Assembly (NCBI GenBank): GCA_965221555.1
Contig: OZ244895.1
Span: forward strand, 2,728,001 to 2,792,000
Direction: 5' to 3'
From: JAJEAD01 sp965221555
GTDB lineage: Bacteria > Pseudomonadota > Gammaproteobacteria > HK1
Length of the DNA stretch: 64,000 bases
The notes beneath the pieces were generated by a model. It was given only the letters and a program-made list of their open reading frames with translations. It did not search any database and was not told where the DNA came from. The translations under genes were made by a program, and so were the position numbers. Below, piece after piece: positions 49,878-59,487 of the stretch (positions are counted from its first letter, which is position 1; the number at the start of each line of letters is the position of its first letter).

Positions 49878-50652
49878 CGGAAAGTCCTGGGAATCGCAGA
49901 AGACCAGAGTGCGTAACGAGACTATCGGGCGATTCGGGCTCGTTGTCCACGTTCACGCACCCCACGTACCCGGTTGCTCAGGCGCGGCCCGCTCACTGCC
50001 AATATCGTTGATACACCGGTAACCCTTGGAATTAGTGTAGGGCGGTGGAGGTGAAAGACGATGAGAACAAAGAGAACTTCGGTCCCCGGGATGGAGGCGC
50101 ATGCCCCAGCCGTGGGGATCGAGGAGCGTAGCGAGACCGGCTGCTGCACCATTTTGTTCATGCAACCAACCTCCCTACCGCGGACATGGCGGCAGCAAGG
50201 GCGCCGCCAGCCGATTCATGCCGGATCTGGGCTTCCGAGATGCCGGCTCGACGCCTGTTGAGCTCCGCTCAGACCCCGCGAGTTTATGGGCTGCGCCTGT
50301 GGTGAAATCAGAGGTCTTTCGCGTATCGTCGCGTGCCAGATGAGCCAGAAGCCTACACGGGCCGGGATTCTAGCCTACATCGAATGGTGCTTCGACCGCC
50401 TGCGCCGACAAGTGGCGGTGTGTAGGCTCTCAGTCGCGCCCAAGGACCGTCAGCTCGACGAACTGATGGCTTCCCGCGTCGCCCCTCCTAGGAACCCATC
50501 ATTCTTGCCGATTTCCGGGTAATCGCCACGGGACAAGCTTGCCAGAACGAGCGGGGCAGCCAAAGCATCTCCGCAAGTCGTTTCAGATTTATCAGATGGA
50601 ACACCGAAGGATGTCGTATTAAATCCTGCGAATACCCTGCGGAGAACACAAG
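49878..50652. other. Left flank of the dnd island, no recognised gene
   Basis: About 775 bp with shorter, unbiased reading frames and lower GC than the core genes. I see no convincing coding region, tRNA or transposase fragment. It separates the small hypothetical gene from the 3' end of the dnd-associated methyltransferase. Confidence 0.35.
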
Positions 50653-52140
50653 TCAGTGACGGGTCTTCCGACGAATAAGCCGGTGCCCATGTATGGTAAG
50701 CCCCTTCGCACGGAGCAGGTACTCCCAACCGCGGCGTGTGCCGATATGTGCCGGAGCCTCGTACAGCCCCTTCGATTCTTCCTGTCGGGTCAACCGCGCG
50801 AATTTCCCATGGTGTGGATGGTCCGGAGCGACAAACGTCTCCTTCCGGTGGAGAATCGGTGGGTTCAGAGAAGTGGTGTAGTCCCGTACGCGCACGCGGA
50901 AGGTTTGGAGATGGACCGTCATGGACGCCGTCAGTGCAGGATGGGGGGCGGAATCGAAGTCGGGATAGGACAGATACGAAATCTTCGGCTCGCTCGTGTG
51001 GAGTTTGATGAGGTTCGCGCCGTCCACGTGCCCGATGTAAGTACGTGCGCAGCCTTCGTAGAGACGAAGCAGCGGAGGCAGGCTCTCTACGGCGCTTTCG
51101 TGAACGTAGATGGCAGACGGAGTGAGCTTTCCGACCGTGGAACGTCTCGCAGCTCTCGACACCCGGTCTATATCGCCAACAGCCAGCAGCGCTACGTCAG
51201 CTTCTTCGCATGCCCGACGATACGTCGAGAACATCGCACGGATGTCCCGCCGTACGGCAAGCGGAAGCTGCCCGAAAGGAGGTCTCCCGTGGAACCTCAA
51301 GAGCGCGAGGAAGATGAGAAGATCTTCCCCTCGGGCAGTGACGATTCGTCTCCACTCTCTGGCATCGTGAGCGCGTTGCACAAGTCGAAACGCTCGTCGC
51401 AAGCTCCCGAAACGCTCCCGGATTGCGGCGCTGCTCGGAAGTTCTTCTTCATTCGGGGCTCGACCTCGCACTTTGAAGAACTCGACGAGGGGCCTCAGCA
51501 ACTCCTTGTGACCTTCGATGGTGAAGTTGGTCGACGAGACGAGTTCGTGGCATCTGCGCCGGTATCGACTCGCAACGAACGCCATACGATCCGCTATGTC
51601 GCGAAAGATGTAGAAGACACCAGGCCCGGCTGCCACTGCGGGTTCGGGAAGTTGATCTTCGATCCAGTCCTTGAGTTCCCCTTGCTCGTAGAATTTCTGA
51701 AACGTCGGAATCGAAGTCACGAAGCCGTCCCCGAATGGCGTAAGCGGACCAATCCCGGGCGATTCCGACCTGAGACGAGCAGACACGATCAGGACGCGTT
51801 CCGCGTACGACCACGCATGCCGGAGGCATTGCGCACGCTCCTCGGGATCCTCGATTACGTTGACAACGTATCCGATATTCACAACCTCCGCCGACGCTGG
51901 TGTACAGTCAGCCATATGCTCGGGATCCCATCCGGTAGCCTGGATACCGCCGAGACTGAGATTGCGAACGTCATCACCTCGACCGCAGCCGAAGTCAAGG
52001 ATCGTGGCTCGGGTGTGAATCAGGCCATCGACCATTGCAACCCTGATCGGCCGAGAGTAGTCCGTCCTCGCGATGGCAGTCTTGTGTCGATTCTGCGCAA
52101 GCAGAGTCGCGAGTTTTTCGGAATAATCAGGTGGTTTCAT
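50653..52140 (-). CDS. DNA-phosphorothioation-associated putative methyltransferase
   Basis: A 495-residue protein of the dnd-associated methyltransferase type. It starts PPDYSEKLATLLAQNRHKTAIARTDYSRPIR (in pieces), followed by a SAM-binding ILDFGCGRGDDVRNL near residues 45-60, GWDPEHM, and VNIGYVVNVIEDPEERAQCL, all typical of that family. The C-terminal 300 residues carry no motif I know. It is divergent from the GIY-YIG/DGQHR/RelA set, with about 400 bp between. Target of methylation is unknown. Confidence 0.85.
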   Translation of the reverse strand: MKPPDYSEKLATLLAQNRHKTAIARTDYSRPIRVAMVDGLIHTRATILDFGCGRGDDVRNLSLGGIQATGWDPEHMADCTPASAEVVNIGYVVNVIEDPEERAQCLRHAWSYAERVLIVSARLRSESPGIGPLTPFGDGFVTSIPTFQKFYEQGELKDWIEDQLPEPAVAAGPGVFYIFRDIADRMAFVASRYRRRCHELVSSTNFTIEGHKELLRPLVEFFKVRGRAPNEEELPSSAAIRERFGSLRRAFRLVQRAHDAREWRRIVTARGEDLLIFLALLRFHGRPPFGQLPLAVRRDIRAMFSTYRRACEEADVALLAVGDIDRVSRAARRSTVGKLTPSAIYVHESAVESLPPLLRLYEGCARTYIGHVDGANLIKLHTSEPKISYLSYPDFDSAPHPALTASMTVHLQTFRVRVRDYTTSLNPPILHRKETFVAPDHPHHGKFARLTRQEESKGLYEAPAHIGTRRGWEYLLRAKGLTIHGHRLIRRKTRH

Positions 52141-52542
52141 GGACCATCCGGAGATCTGAGGGCCGTGGTAACCGGAACGCCTCGGGGAGCATGCAGTACC
52201 GCGCACTGCACGTCACACATCCGCCACTATTGGCGGAACGGAGCGGGAAGCGCAACGCGCCTGCTGTTCCTCACACGCTCGACCGAAGCCTCTTCTCCAA
52301 GCGCATCCCACGGCCTGCTCCCACCACGCCCGAGGCGACCTGTGCCTACCGCGGACCAACAGCTTCCCGGCTTCACCCGCAGGTCCACCGACCAATTGCT
52401 CCCCATCTCGGACCGGACTTGGCAATCTTGCCGGGCTCTCGTGGACGCCGCTCGGTTGACGCCACCACTACTAGGTAACAATACTCCGCGCTCGGCGAGA
52501 TTCACGTCCCAACCCTCGGGTGGCTCCCAAGCAATTCTGTCC
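52141..52542. other. Divergent region between the methyltransferase and GIY-YIG genes
   Basis: The plus frame of the GIY-YIG gene stays open through this stretch, so its start may be upstream of 52543 (for example GTG 52440), but the upstream translation is low-information. No clear promoter was found for either direction. Confidence 0.35.
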
Positions 52543-52923
52543 ATGGCAAACTCCGGCAAACCTCCCGCTCTTCGCTGGCGATCCAAGCACGTCTCCGATT
52601 CCAACTCAGGCGTCCCGGCGTCCTCTGGCGTGTACGTTATCGGTCACTGCCACTCACTCTACGGCCTCGAACTGAGCCGAGTCTACGTCTATGTCGGTGA
52701 GACCATGAATCTGAGACGCCGTCTCGATGAGCACCTTCCACAAACCGAGGAGAATCCGGACCTTAAGGCCTATCTACGCATCAACTACACTATCGCGGTA
52801 TGCTGGTATGCGCCTACGGAAGCCAGCCGACGGAAGGCAGTTCAGGACGAACTCATCCGCGAACTCCAGCCACGATTCAACACCCTTGGTCTGTTGGCCA
52901 AGGCAAGGAGATCTAAATTATGA
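52543..52923 (+). CDS. GIY-YIG nuclease-domain protein
   Basis: A 126-residue protein with a GIY-YIG fold: GVYVIG at residues 29-34, VYVYVGE around 48-53, RRRLDEHL with the catalytic-type Arg, and the late ELQPRFN with Glu and Asn. ATG 52543 is a conservative choice. It overlaps the DGQHR gene by ATGA (52920-52923). It might be the nuclease of a phosphorothioation-linked restriction function; this is inferred from position. Confidence 0.75.
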   Translation: MANSGKPPALRWRSKHVSDSNSGVPASSGVYVIGHCHSLYGLELSRVYVYVGETMNLRRRLDEHLPQTEENPDLKAYLRINYTIAVCWYAPTEASRRKAVQDELIRELQPRFNTLGLLAKARRSKL

Positions 52924-54572
52924 GCGACCCGTCGCAAAAAGACATGGACGCTATCCTGGACATCATGAAGGCGCAGCAAAGAGAGCAACGCGTCCTAAGC
53001 CAGCTATTGGAGAGGCTTCGGAGCCAGACCAGCCACCACTTTGCTCTTCATGTTCGAATGGGCGAAGTCTCGTCGTACCTCACGTCGGTCACGCTCGAGT
53101 GGGTAGCGAACAAGGTCCGTTTCGCCGCGGATCTTCCCATCTTCCGAGAGAGTAGTGAAGGGTCCAAGCGGATCCAGCTCGACCCGGAAACCGTAGAGCT
53201 ACTTCAACAGCGTCAACCCGACTGGCGCCGCCAGCTTAGCATGACAGCTTACTTGGCGACTCGCCGGCATCACAAATTTCCGCCACTGCTTCTCGTCGGA
53301 TATCAGCACTGGGTCTACGAGGAGAGGGACGACAGGTGGGGGACCGATGCTCATGCAATGAATGTCAGCCTCACCCTCCGAGGACTGGAACCGAATGAAA
53401 CCTATTGGGACTTGGACGACACTCACACGGAATTCTATGCGCTCGACGGACAACACCGGCTGATGGCCATCCTTGGCCTGCGCGAACTCATCCAGACTGG
53501 TCAGCTTCACGCTCTCGATCAAGAACGCAAACCCAGGAAGGGAGGGGGACTATCGCGAGAGGAGATTGTCGACCACATCCACAATGGCACTGGCGAGAGC
53601 CATACCGACATCCACGAGCGGCTCCAGCACATTATGCACGAGCGTATCGGCATCGAAATCGTCCCCGCCGTGTGCGTGGGAGAAACCTACGTGGAGGCGC
53701 TCCAACGGCTTCGACAGATGTTCGTCGATGTGAACGAGAACGCCAAACCGCTAAGTCGCAGCGAACTCGTCCAACTCGACGAGAACAACGGATACCGAAT
53801 CGTCTCGCGAAGATTGCTCGCAAAGCACCCGCTGCTCATGAGTGGCACTACCGCAGATGGGGAGCCCCGGTCCAAAGTGGATGTCACCAAGACCAACCTT
53901 GCCGAGGGATCCAACTGCTACACGACGCTCGATACCCTTGCAAGAATTACCAGGTTGTACCTAAAGGAGAACAAAGCCCTTCCAGAGAATAGTAATTATG
54001 TCTCCTGGGACAACTTGGTCGCAAAGGACGTCTTCATTCGACCCGAAGATTCGGCACTCAATATGGGCGTTCAAGCCATGGACGAGTACTTCGATCATCT
54101 GTCGACCATCCCCTCCCACGTGGATTTCATCCAAGGCAAGCCAGCCAGTGAGCTTCGCAAGTCCGAAGATGGCGAAGATAACATCCTTTTTCGCCCCATG
54201 GTTCAGGTCGCGCTGGCGGAGGCCATCGGCAAGCTCGTGAGTCGGGGGGTGACCCTCAAGAACGCCGCTGATGAGCTTGGTCGTCAGGAGCTGTGTGGTC
54301 AACTGAAACTCACGGAGCGGACCGGTCCTTGGTTTGGCGTGTTATGCGACCCCTCCGGCAAGATGCGCCGCCACAAGCGCAACGAATCGCTTTGCTGCCG
54401 TCTGTTCCAGTATCTCCTAGGTGGCGGGATCGAGGATGATGTTGACCGAGCGCAACTCAGGGATGATTTTGCGGCCGAACGCCGTCCTGATCCAGAGAGT
54501 GAACTTGCGATCAACCTCGAAGGCAAATCTGTCCCGATTGCCGAGGTTCGGCTGCCCAACCCGTGGCGATGA
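52920..54572 (+). CDS. DGQHR-domain protein, large DndB-like paralogue
   Basis: A 550-residue protein with the DGQHR motif at residues 176-180 (FYALDGQHRLMAIL), as in DndB-type proteins, followed by an FVDVNENAKPLSRSE segment that matches the DLNRYAIRPSKS segment of DndB. It is longer than the island's own DndB (368 residues), with an N-terminal coiled-coil-like part (LDIMKAQQREQRVLSQLLERL). It is coupled by ATGA to both the GIY-YIG gene before it and the RelA/SpoT-like gene after it. Function unknown; DndB itself regulates the dnd operon. Confidence 0.8.
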   Translation: MSDPSQKDMDAILDIMKAQQREQRVLSQLLERLRSQTSHHFALHVRMGEVSSYLTSVTLEWVANKVRFAADLPIFRESSEGSKRIQLDPETVELLQQRQPDWRRQLSMTAYLATRRHHKFPPLLLVGYQHWVYEERDDRWGTDAHAMNVSLTLRGLEPNETYWDLDDTHTEFYALDGQHRLMAILGLRELIQTGQLHALDQERKPRKGGGLSREEIVDHIHNGTGESHTDIHERLQHIMHERIGIEIVPAVCVGETYVEALQRLRQMFVDVNENAKPLSRSELVQLDENNGYRIVSRRLLAKHPLLMSGTTADGEPRSKVDVTKTNLAEGSNCYTTLDTLARITRLYLKENKALPENSNYVSWDNLVAKDVFIRPEDSALNMGVQAMDEYFDHLSTIPSHVDFIQGKPASELRKSEDGEDNILFRPMVQVALAEAIGKLVSRGVTLKNAADELGRQELCGQLKLTERTGPWFGVLCDPSGKMRRHKRNESLCCRLFQYLLGGGIEDDVDRAQLRDDFAAERRPDPESELAINLEGKSVPIAEVRLPNPWR

Positions 54573-55516
54573 CTCCGCCCACCGTAGAGGGCTGCCCCCC
54601 GACCGCAGAACTCGATCCCCCATTTACGAGCCTCGGGGACATCGATCGCATCGGCGACGACTTCTGCCGATTCGCGCAAGATCTTCAGCGCATCGCCGCC
54701 GTGCAGCGCTACCGGTCATTCCGCATGCACTGCCTCACGAGCACCCTCGCTATCGTCGACGCCTGCGAGGTGCCACGCGAGGCAACCGTCAGCGTCCGGC
54801 TCAAGCGTCTCGACAGCATCCGCCGGAAGATCGGACGCGCGAACACCAACTTCACTCTCGGACGACTCGATGACGTGATCGGGGTGAGGGTCATCTGCCA
54901 GGACCTCAGCACGAGCAGGGCACTCAGCAACCGCATCCAGAACTCGCACACTTTGTACGGCGTAAGGGACTACATCACTGCACCGGCACCGACTGGTTAT
55001 CGAGGAATCAACCACATCATGCGATTCAGGCAGCCGGTCACGGCAACGAACGCGGTCAGTATGCGTTTCGAGATCCAGGTGCGTACCTACCTGCAGCATT
55101 GCTGGGCGGTCTGGTCGGAGTCGCATGGCGAGGCAACCAAGCTGGGCGTAGGTACGGAGGAGGAGCATGAGCGCCTGCGCGCCCTCTCCGACGGAATCGC
55201 ACGATGGGAAACCGACAATCCGTCAACCGGTCAGATCGCGCTCCCTCGGTACTCCGGGGGCCGATCGATTGCTGTGTGCTGGAGGACACGATACGGACCG
55301 GTTACACCCCAGTACTTTCATGATCAAGTCCCGGATGCCGTCGACTGGCTCAACTACCTTGAGACCACCTATCCAGGCGAGCGGGAGAACGCGCTACTAC
55401 TCATCGGTGTCACCGAACCCACCGACACGCAACGGCTGCTCCAGCTCACCCATCCGCTGTTCACCGGGGCCCGGGTACCGGATCCAAGGTACTGGATGCC
55501 CGAACTCCCGCAATGA
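54569..55516 (+). CDS. RelA/SpoT-domain nucleotidyltransferase (small alarmone-synthetase-like)
   Basis: A 315-residue protein with a single RelA/SpoT synthetase domain: VSVRLKRLDSIRRKIGR, LDDVIGVRVIC with the catalytic Asp, GYRGINHIMRF, FEIQVRT and WAVWSESHGE, all in the family order. No HD hydrolase or TGS/ACT regulatory domain is present. A C-terminal extension of about 110 residues has no motif I know. The ATG lies in the ATGA overlap with the DGQHR gene. Toxic synthetases of this class (pyrophosphorylating nucleotides or tRNA) exist in defence, so an effector role is plausible. Confidence 0.82.
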   Translation: MTPPTVEGCPPTAELDPPFTSLGDIDRIGDDFCRFAQDLQRIAAVQRYRSFRMHCLTSTLAIVDACEVPREATVSVRLKRLDSIRRKIGRANTNFTLGRLDDVIGVRVICQDLSTSRALSNRIQNSHTLYGVRDYITAPAPTGYRGINHIMRFRQPVTATNAVSMRFEIQVRTYLQHCWAVWSESHGEATKLGVGTEEEHERLRALSDGIARWETDNPSTGQIALPRYSGGRSIAVCWRTRYGPVTPQYFHDQVPDAVDWLNYLETTYPGERENALLLIGVTEPTDTQRLLQLTHPLFTGARVPDPRYWMPELPQ

Positions 55517-55617
55517 CGTATGCTCTCAGGGAGCTGCCGGCATACGCGACACCAGCGGGCCCTATCATGGACGGTGTACGCGGTCACGGCTTCCCACCGG
55601 ACCGCCCCCGCCAAGCG

Positions 55618-56754
55618 TCAGCGCAGCGAACGGATCCGGGCCGCGACAGCGTCCCAGTCGACTTCCGGGGTCATGTGGCACCACGACATCCGTACCGCGC
55701 CCGACACCATCTCCGGCGAAAGGCCCATCGCCTCCAGGACATGACTCGACGTGTAGCTCTGCGACGTACACGCCGAGCCGTTGGATACCGCCACGAGATC
55801 CTTGACCGCAACCATGAGCGCCTCCGAGTCCACTCCTTCGATCGAGAAGTTCAGGACATGCGGTACACACTGCTCGGGATCACCATGCAGACGAATTCCC
55901 AGGGGCTCCAATCCCGCGAGCACCTTCCTGCGCATTGCCATACAGCGTTCGGTTCGCTGTGCGGCATCACGCTCAGCCACGCTCGCAGCCACTCCAAATC
56001 CAACAATCAGCGCAGTCGGTAGCGTGCCGGGCCGAAGTCCCCGTTCGTGTCCTCCACCGTAAATGAGAGGTGCCAGCGGAGGGCGTTCGAAGCTGCGTCG
56101 GCGGGCCACGAGTGCGCCTACACCCATTGGGCCGTAAATCTTGTGCGAACTGATGCTGATGAGGTCGATCCGGCGCGAACGCAGTGCATTCAGCTCCTTG
56201 CCGTATCCCTGCGCCGCATCGACATGGAGGTACGCATCGTGCCCGTCAAGATCACGGGCGATCGCCTCGATCGGCTGGCGTATCCCCGTTTCGTTGTTCA
56301 CGTGCATGACCGAAACGAGCAGCGTATCCGGCCGCAGCACACGCCGTACGGCGTCGGCTGACACGACCCCCGTGGCGTCGGGTGACACCAGCGATACGTC
56401 GAAGCCCCTCTTCGCGAGCGCCGCAACAGGTTCCAGCACAGCCTTGTGCTCAATCCCGGTCGTCACGACATGGCGCCTGCCGCCTTTGTCACCGAACGGT
56501 GCCAGTCCCAGAATGGCGACGTTGTTGCTCTCTGTCGCCCCGCTGGTGAACAGGACCTCGTCCGGTGATGCGTCAACGACCGCTCCGACCTGCTCTCGGG
56601 CTCGCTCTACTTCCCTCCTCGCCCGCAGTCCGTACCCGTGCGTGCGGCTGGCAGCATTGCCGATTTCACTGTTGTACCAGTGCACCACCGCTTTACGCAC
56701 CGCTGGATCAAGAGGAGAGGTGGCGTTGCAGTCGAGATAGGCTGGTTCATTCAT
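55618..56754 (-). CDS. dndA: Cysteine desulfurase DndA
   Basis: A 378-residue NifS/IscS-type PLP enzyme that mobilises sulfur for DNA phosphorothioation. Landmarks are YLDCNATSPLDP, FTSGATESNN, HVDAAQGYGK, the PLP-lysine SSHKIYGPMG and the catalytic-Cys loop SNGSACTSQS. ATG 56754 (MNEPAYLD) is preferred over GTG 56769. It is divergent from dndB, the usual dndA/dndBCDE arrangement, and convergent with the RelA/SpoT-like gene across 101 bp. Confidence 0.92.
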   Translation of the reverse strand: MNEPAYLDCNATSPLDPAVRKAVVHWYNSEIGNAASRTHGYGLRARREVERAREQVGAVVDASPDEVLFTSGATESNNVAILGLAPFGDKGGRRHVVTTGIEHKAVLEPVAALAKRGFDVSLVSPDATGVVSADAVRRVLRPDTLLVSVMHVNNETGIRQPIEAIARDLDGHDAYLHVDAAQGYGKELNALRSRRIDLISISSHKIYGPMGVGALVARRRSFERPPLAPLIYGGGHERGLRPGTLPTALIVGFGVAASVAERDAAQRTERCMAMRRKVLAGLEPLGIRLHGDPEQCVPHVLNFSIEGVDSEALMVAVKDLVAVSNGSACTSQSYTSSHVLEAMGLSPEMVSGAVRMSWCHMTPEVDWDAVAARIRSLR

Positions 56755-56791
56755 CAGTGTACGTTTCACGATGCAAATGTTTGTTCCTGTG

Positions 56792-56820
56792 TTGACAAAC
56801 TGTTTGTCACGGCGTTAGAT
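56792..56820 (+). promoter_or_regulatory. dndB promoter with overlapping palindromic operator
   Basis: TTGACA (56792-56797) and TTAGAT (56815-56820) are separated by 17 nt, a near-consensus sigma-70 promoter for dndBCDE. A perfect inverted repeat TGACAAA-CTG-TTTGTCA (56793-56809) covers the -35, so a repressor bound there would block transcription; DndB is known to repress dnd operons in other species. Confidence 0.7.
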
Positions 56821-56858
56821 TCCGTTATCGCACAGACCGGCGCAGGAGGCAACCACAC

Positions 56859-57965
56859 TTGGCCGTTGGCTTCGAGTACCAATTCCCGGCGATCCGGGGG
56901 ATCCAGGCGGGGCGCGAGTACTACGTCTCCATGTGCCCCATGCGCCTGCTCCCGAAGATCTTCCTCTTCGACGAGGAAGAACTCGTTCCCGAGCTGCGTG
57001 CCCAGCGGCTCATCAACAAGTCGCGCCTCCCCGATCTGACTCGCTACATCACCGAGAATCCGGGCAGCTACGTGTTCTCCGCAATCACGGTGTCGATCGA
57101 TGCCGAAGTCCGGTTTGACAGCATTGCCGAGGAAGGTGACGCCAGCCGGATAGGCATGCTGCACGTTCCCATGTCCGCCCGCTTCATCATCAACGACGGC
57201 CAGCACCGCCGCGCGGCCATGGAACGGGCACTGCGCGAAAACCCCGCACTCGGCGACGAGACGATCGCGGTCGTCTTCTTCCTCGACATCGGACTCGAGC
57301 GCTGTCAGCAGATGTTCGCTGACCTGAACCGCTACGCCATCCGGCCGTCGAAGTCGCTGAGCATCCTGTACGACCATCGCGACTACACGGCTGCGCTGAC
57401 GAAAGCTCTGATCGTGAAGTCGCCCGCATTCCGCGATGTAGTCGAGCTCGAGAAGACGAGCCTCGCGACCCGCTCCCGGCGCCTATTCACTCTGAGTGCG
57501 CTGTACCACGCCACCGCCGAGCTGCTCGCTGGCCAGGAAGACGGTGATCCGCAGGAGCTTGCAGAGCTCGCGCTCAGCTACTGGGAGGCAGTCGCTTCCC
57601 AGCTTGAGGAGTGGCAGCGTGTACGGATTGGCGAGTTGTCGGCTGGTGAGGTCCGCATGGACTACATCCACACCCACGGCGTGGTGCTCCAGGCGCTCGG
57701 ACGTGTCGGAAATGCACTACTTCAGCGATACCCGAAACAGTGGCAGAAGAAGCTTCCGGCGCTCGGTCACATCGACTGGCGCAGAAGCAACAGCACGCTG
57801 TGGGAAGGACGCGCTCTGTCCGGTGGACGCCTGTCGAAGGCCGGACAGAGCGTCGTGCTAACAGCCAACGCAATCAAGGCTCGCCTCGATCTTCCACTGA
57901 GTCCAGAGGAACAGGAAGTCGAGAACGCCTTCAACCGGGGGAGCGATGACACCAGGACGCCATAG
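56859..57965 (+). CDS. dndB: DNA sulfur modification protein DndB
   Basis: A 368-residue DndB with the DGQHR motif at residues 113-117 (FIINDGQHRRAAME) and FADLNRYAIRPSKSLS. It starts at TTG 56859, which has AGGAGG 9 nt upstream; there is no better ATG. DndB is dispensable for the modification and acts as a regulator. It overlaps dndC by 20 nt, and the promoter with palindrome just upstream fits autoregulation. Confidence 0.9.
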   Translation: MAVGFEYQFPAIRGIQAGREYYVSMCPMRLLPKIFLFDEEELVPELRAQRLINKSRLPDLTRYITENPGSYVFSAITVSIDAEVRFDSIAEEGDASRIGMLHVPMSARFIINDGQHRRAAMERALRENPALGDETIAVVFFLDIGLERCQQMFADLNRYAIRPSKSLSILYDHRDYTAALTKALIVKSPAFRDVVELEKTSLATRSRRLFTLSALYHATAELLAGQEDGDPQELAELALSYWEAVASQLEEWQRVRIGELSAGEVRMDYIHTHGVVLQALGRVGNALLQRYPKQWQKKLPALGHIDWRRSNSTLWEGRALSGGRLSKAGQSVVLTANAIKARLDLPLSPEEQEVENAFNRGSDDTRTP

Positions 57966-59487
57966 TGCAGTTCCGGCCTCCGCCTTCGCCGAGTCGGGGC
58001 TTAAGAGTGCCGTCGCCGAGCTCTCGGCGGAGATTGCCGAGCTCTACCTTGCCGACGAGATCCCTTGGGTCATCGGATACAGCGGCGGGAAGGACTCCAC
58101 GGCGGTTCTCCAACTCGTCTGGTCTGCGATTGCCTCCGTTCCCGAGGAACGACGGCGAAAGCCCATCTATGTCATCAGCACTGACACGCTCGTTGAAAAC
58201 CCGATCGTCGCCCTCTGGGTTTCGAAATCGCTCGAAACGATGGCGGCGGCTGCACGGGAGCAGGATCTCCCACTCACTTCGCATCGACTCACACCCGGAA
58301 CCGAGAACACGTTTTGGGTCAATCTCATCGGACGCGGCTACCCGGCTCCACGCCCCAAGTTCCGTTGGTGCACCGAGCGCCTCAAGATCATGCCTTCTAC
58401 CGAGTTCATCACCTCGGTCGTCCAACGTTACGGGGAAGCCATCCTCGTCCTTGGTACGCGCAAGACGGAGAGCGCGGCGCGGGCACGCACCATGGACCGC
58501 TACGAGAAGGCTCGCGAGCGTCACCGCTTGAGCCCCAACGGCAGCCTCGCCAATTCCTACATCTACACGCCTATCGAGGATTGGTCCAACGACGACGTCT
58601 GGATGTACCTCATGCAGATCCCGAACCCGTGGGGATACGACAACAAGGACCTGCTTACGATGTATCAGGGCGCGTCACCCGACGGGGAGTGCCCGTTGGT
58701 CGTCGACGCCAGCACTCCGAGTTGCGGCGACAGCCGGTTCGGCTGCTGGGTTTGCACCATGGTCGAACAGGACAGGTCCATGGCCGCCATGATTCACAAC
58801 GATGACGAGAAGCAATGGATGCTGCCGCTTCTTGAGCTGCGTAACCGTCTCGACCCACCCAAGACGCCCGATGGCGATCGTGCGCTACGCGACTTCCGGC
58901 GAATGAACGGCACAGTACAGCTCTTCCGTGATCGACCGATTCCAGGTCCCTACACTCAGCGGGCACGCGAATCTTGGCTGCGCCAAGTGCTCCGCGCCCA
59001 GTGCCACATCCGCAAGTACGGCCCCGAGCAGGTTCGACACATCGACCTCATCACGCTCGCCGAGCTAGAGGCTATTCGCCGTATCTGGGTGGTAGAGAAA
59101 CACGAAATCGAAGACAGCCTCCCGCGCATCTATGGGGAGGCTACCGGCGAGCCATATCCAGGACAACGCCTCGATGACAACGCCGTGCTTGGGTCTGATG
59201 AGGTCGAGCTCTTGCGTGACCTGTGCAGCGACGACCAGCTTCATTTCGAACTCGTCAGGGAGCTTCTGTCCACTGAGAAGCGGCACAAGAACATGCTGCG
59301 CCGTGCGGGTATCTTCGATGCCATCGAGCGGGCTTTCAAGCGCAGCTTCTTTACCAGCGTAGACGACGCCATCAACCGTGCCCGTGAGCGCCGCGACGCT
59401 CTCACCGCAGCCCGCGAAACCGTGTTCGGTCCGGATGTGGTTACGAGTTCGGAGTCCGGCCAGTCCATGTCGGATGAAACACTATGA
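57946..59487 (+). CDS. dndC: DNA sulfur modification protein DndC (PP-loop, Fe-S)
   Basis: A 513-residue PAPS-reductase/PP-loop protein that carries sulfur to DNA. The PP-loop is SGGKDS at residues 46-51. Four conserved-type cysteines that could bind an Fe-S cluster are visible: C142 (FRWCTERLK), C260, C267 and C270 (CGDSRFGCWVC). The C-terminal part is helical. It overlaps dndD by ATGA. Confidence 0.94.
   Translation: MTPGRHSAVPASAFAESGLKSAVAELSAEIAELYLADEIPWVIGYSGGKDSTAVLQLVWSAIASVPEERRRKPIYVISTDTLVENPIVALWVSKSLETMAAAAREQDLPLTSHRLTPGTENTFWVNLIGRGYPAPRPKFRWCTERLKIMPSTEFITSVVQRYGEAILVLGTRKTESAARARTMDRYEKARERHRLSPNGSLANSYIYTPIEDWSNDDVWMYLMQIPNPWGYDNKDLLTMYQGASPDGECPLVVDASTPSCGDSRFGCWVCTMVEQDRSMAAMIHNDDEKQWMLPLLELRNRLDPPKTPDGDRALRDFRRMNGTVQLFRDRPIPGPYTQRARESWLRQVLRAQCHIRKYGPEQVRHIDLITLAELEAIRRIWVVEKHEIEDSLPRIYGEATGEPYPGQRLDDNAVLGSDEVELLRDLCSDDQLHFELVRELLSTEKRHKNMLRRAGIFDAIERAFKRSFFTSVDDAINRARERRDALTAARETVFGPDVVTSSESGQSMSDETL

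Noticed and set aside
50656..52542. Long plus-strand extension of the GIY-YIG frame through the methyltransferase gene
   Set aside because: Only the last ~126 residues look like a protein; the rest mirrors the minus-strand methyltransferase.
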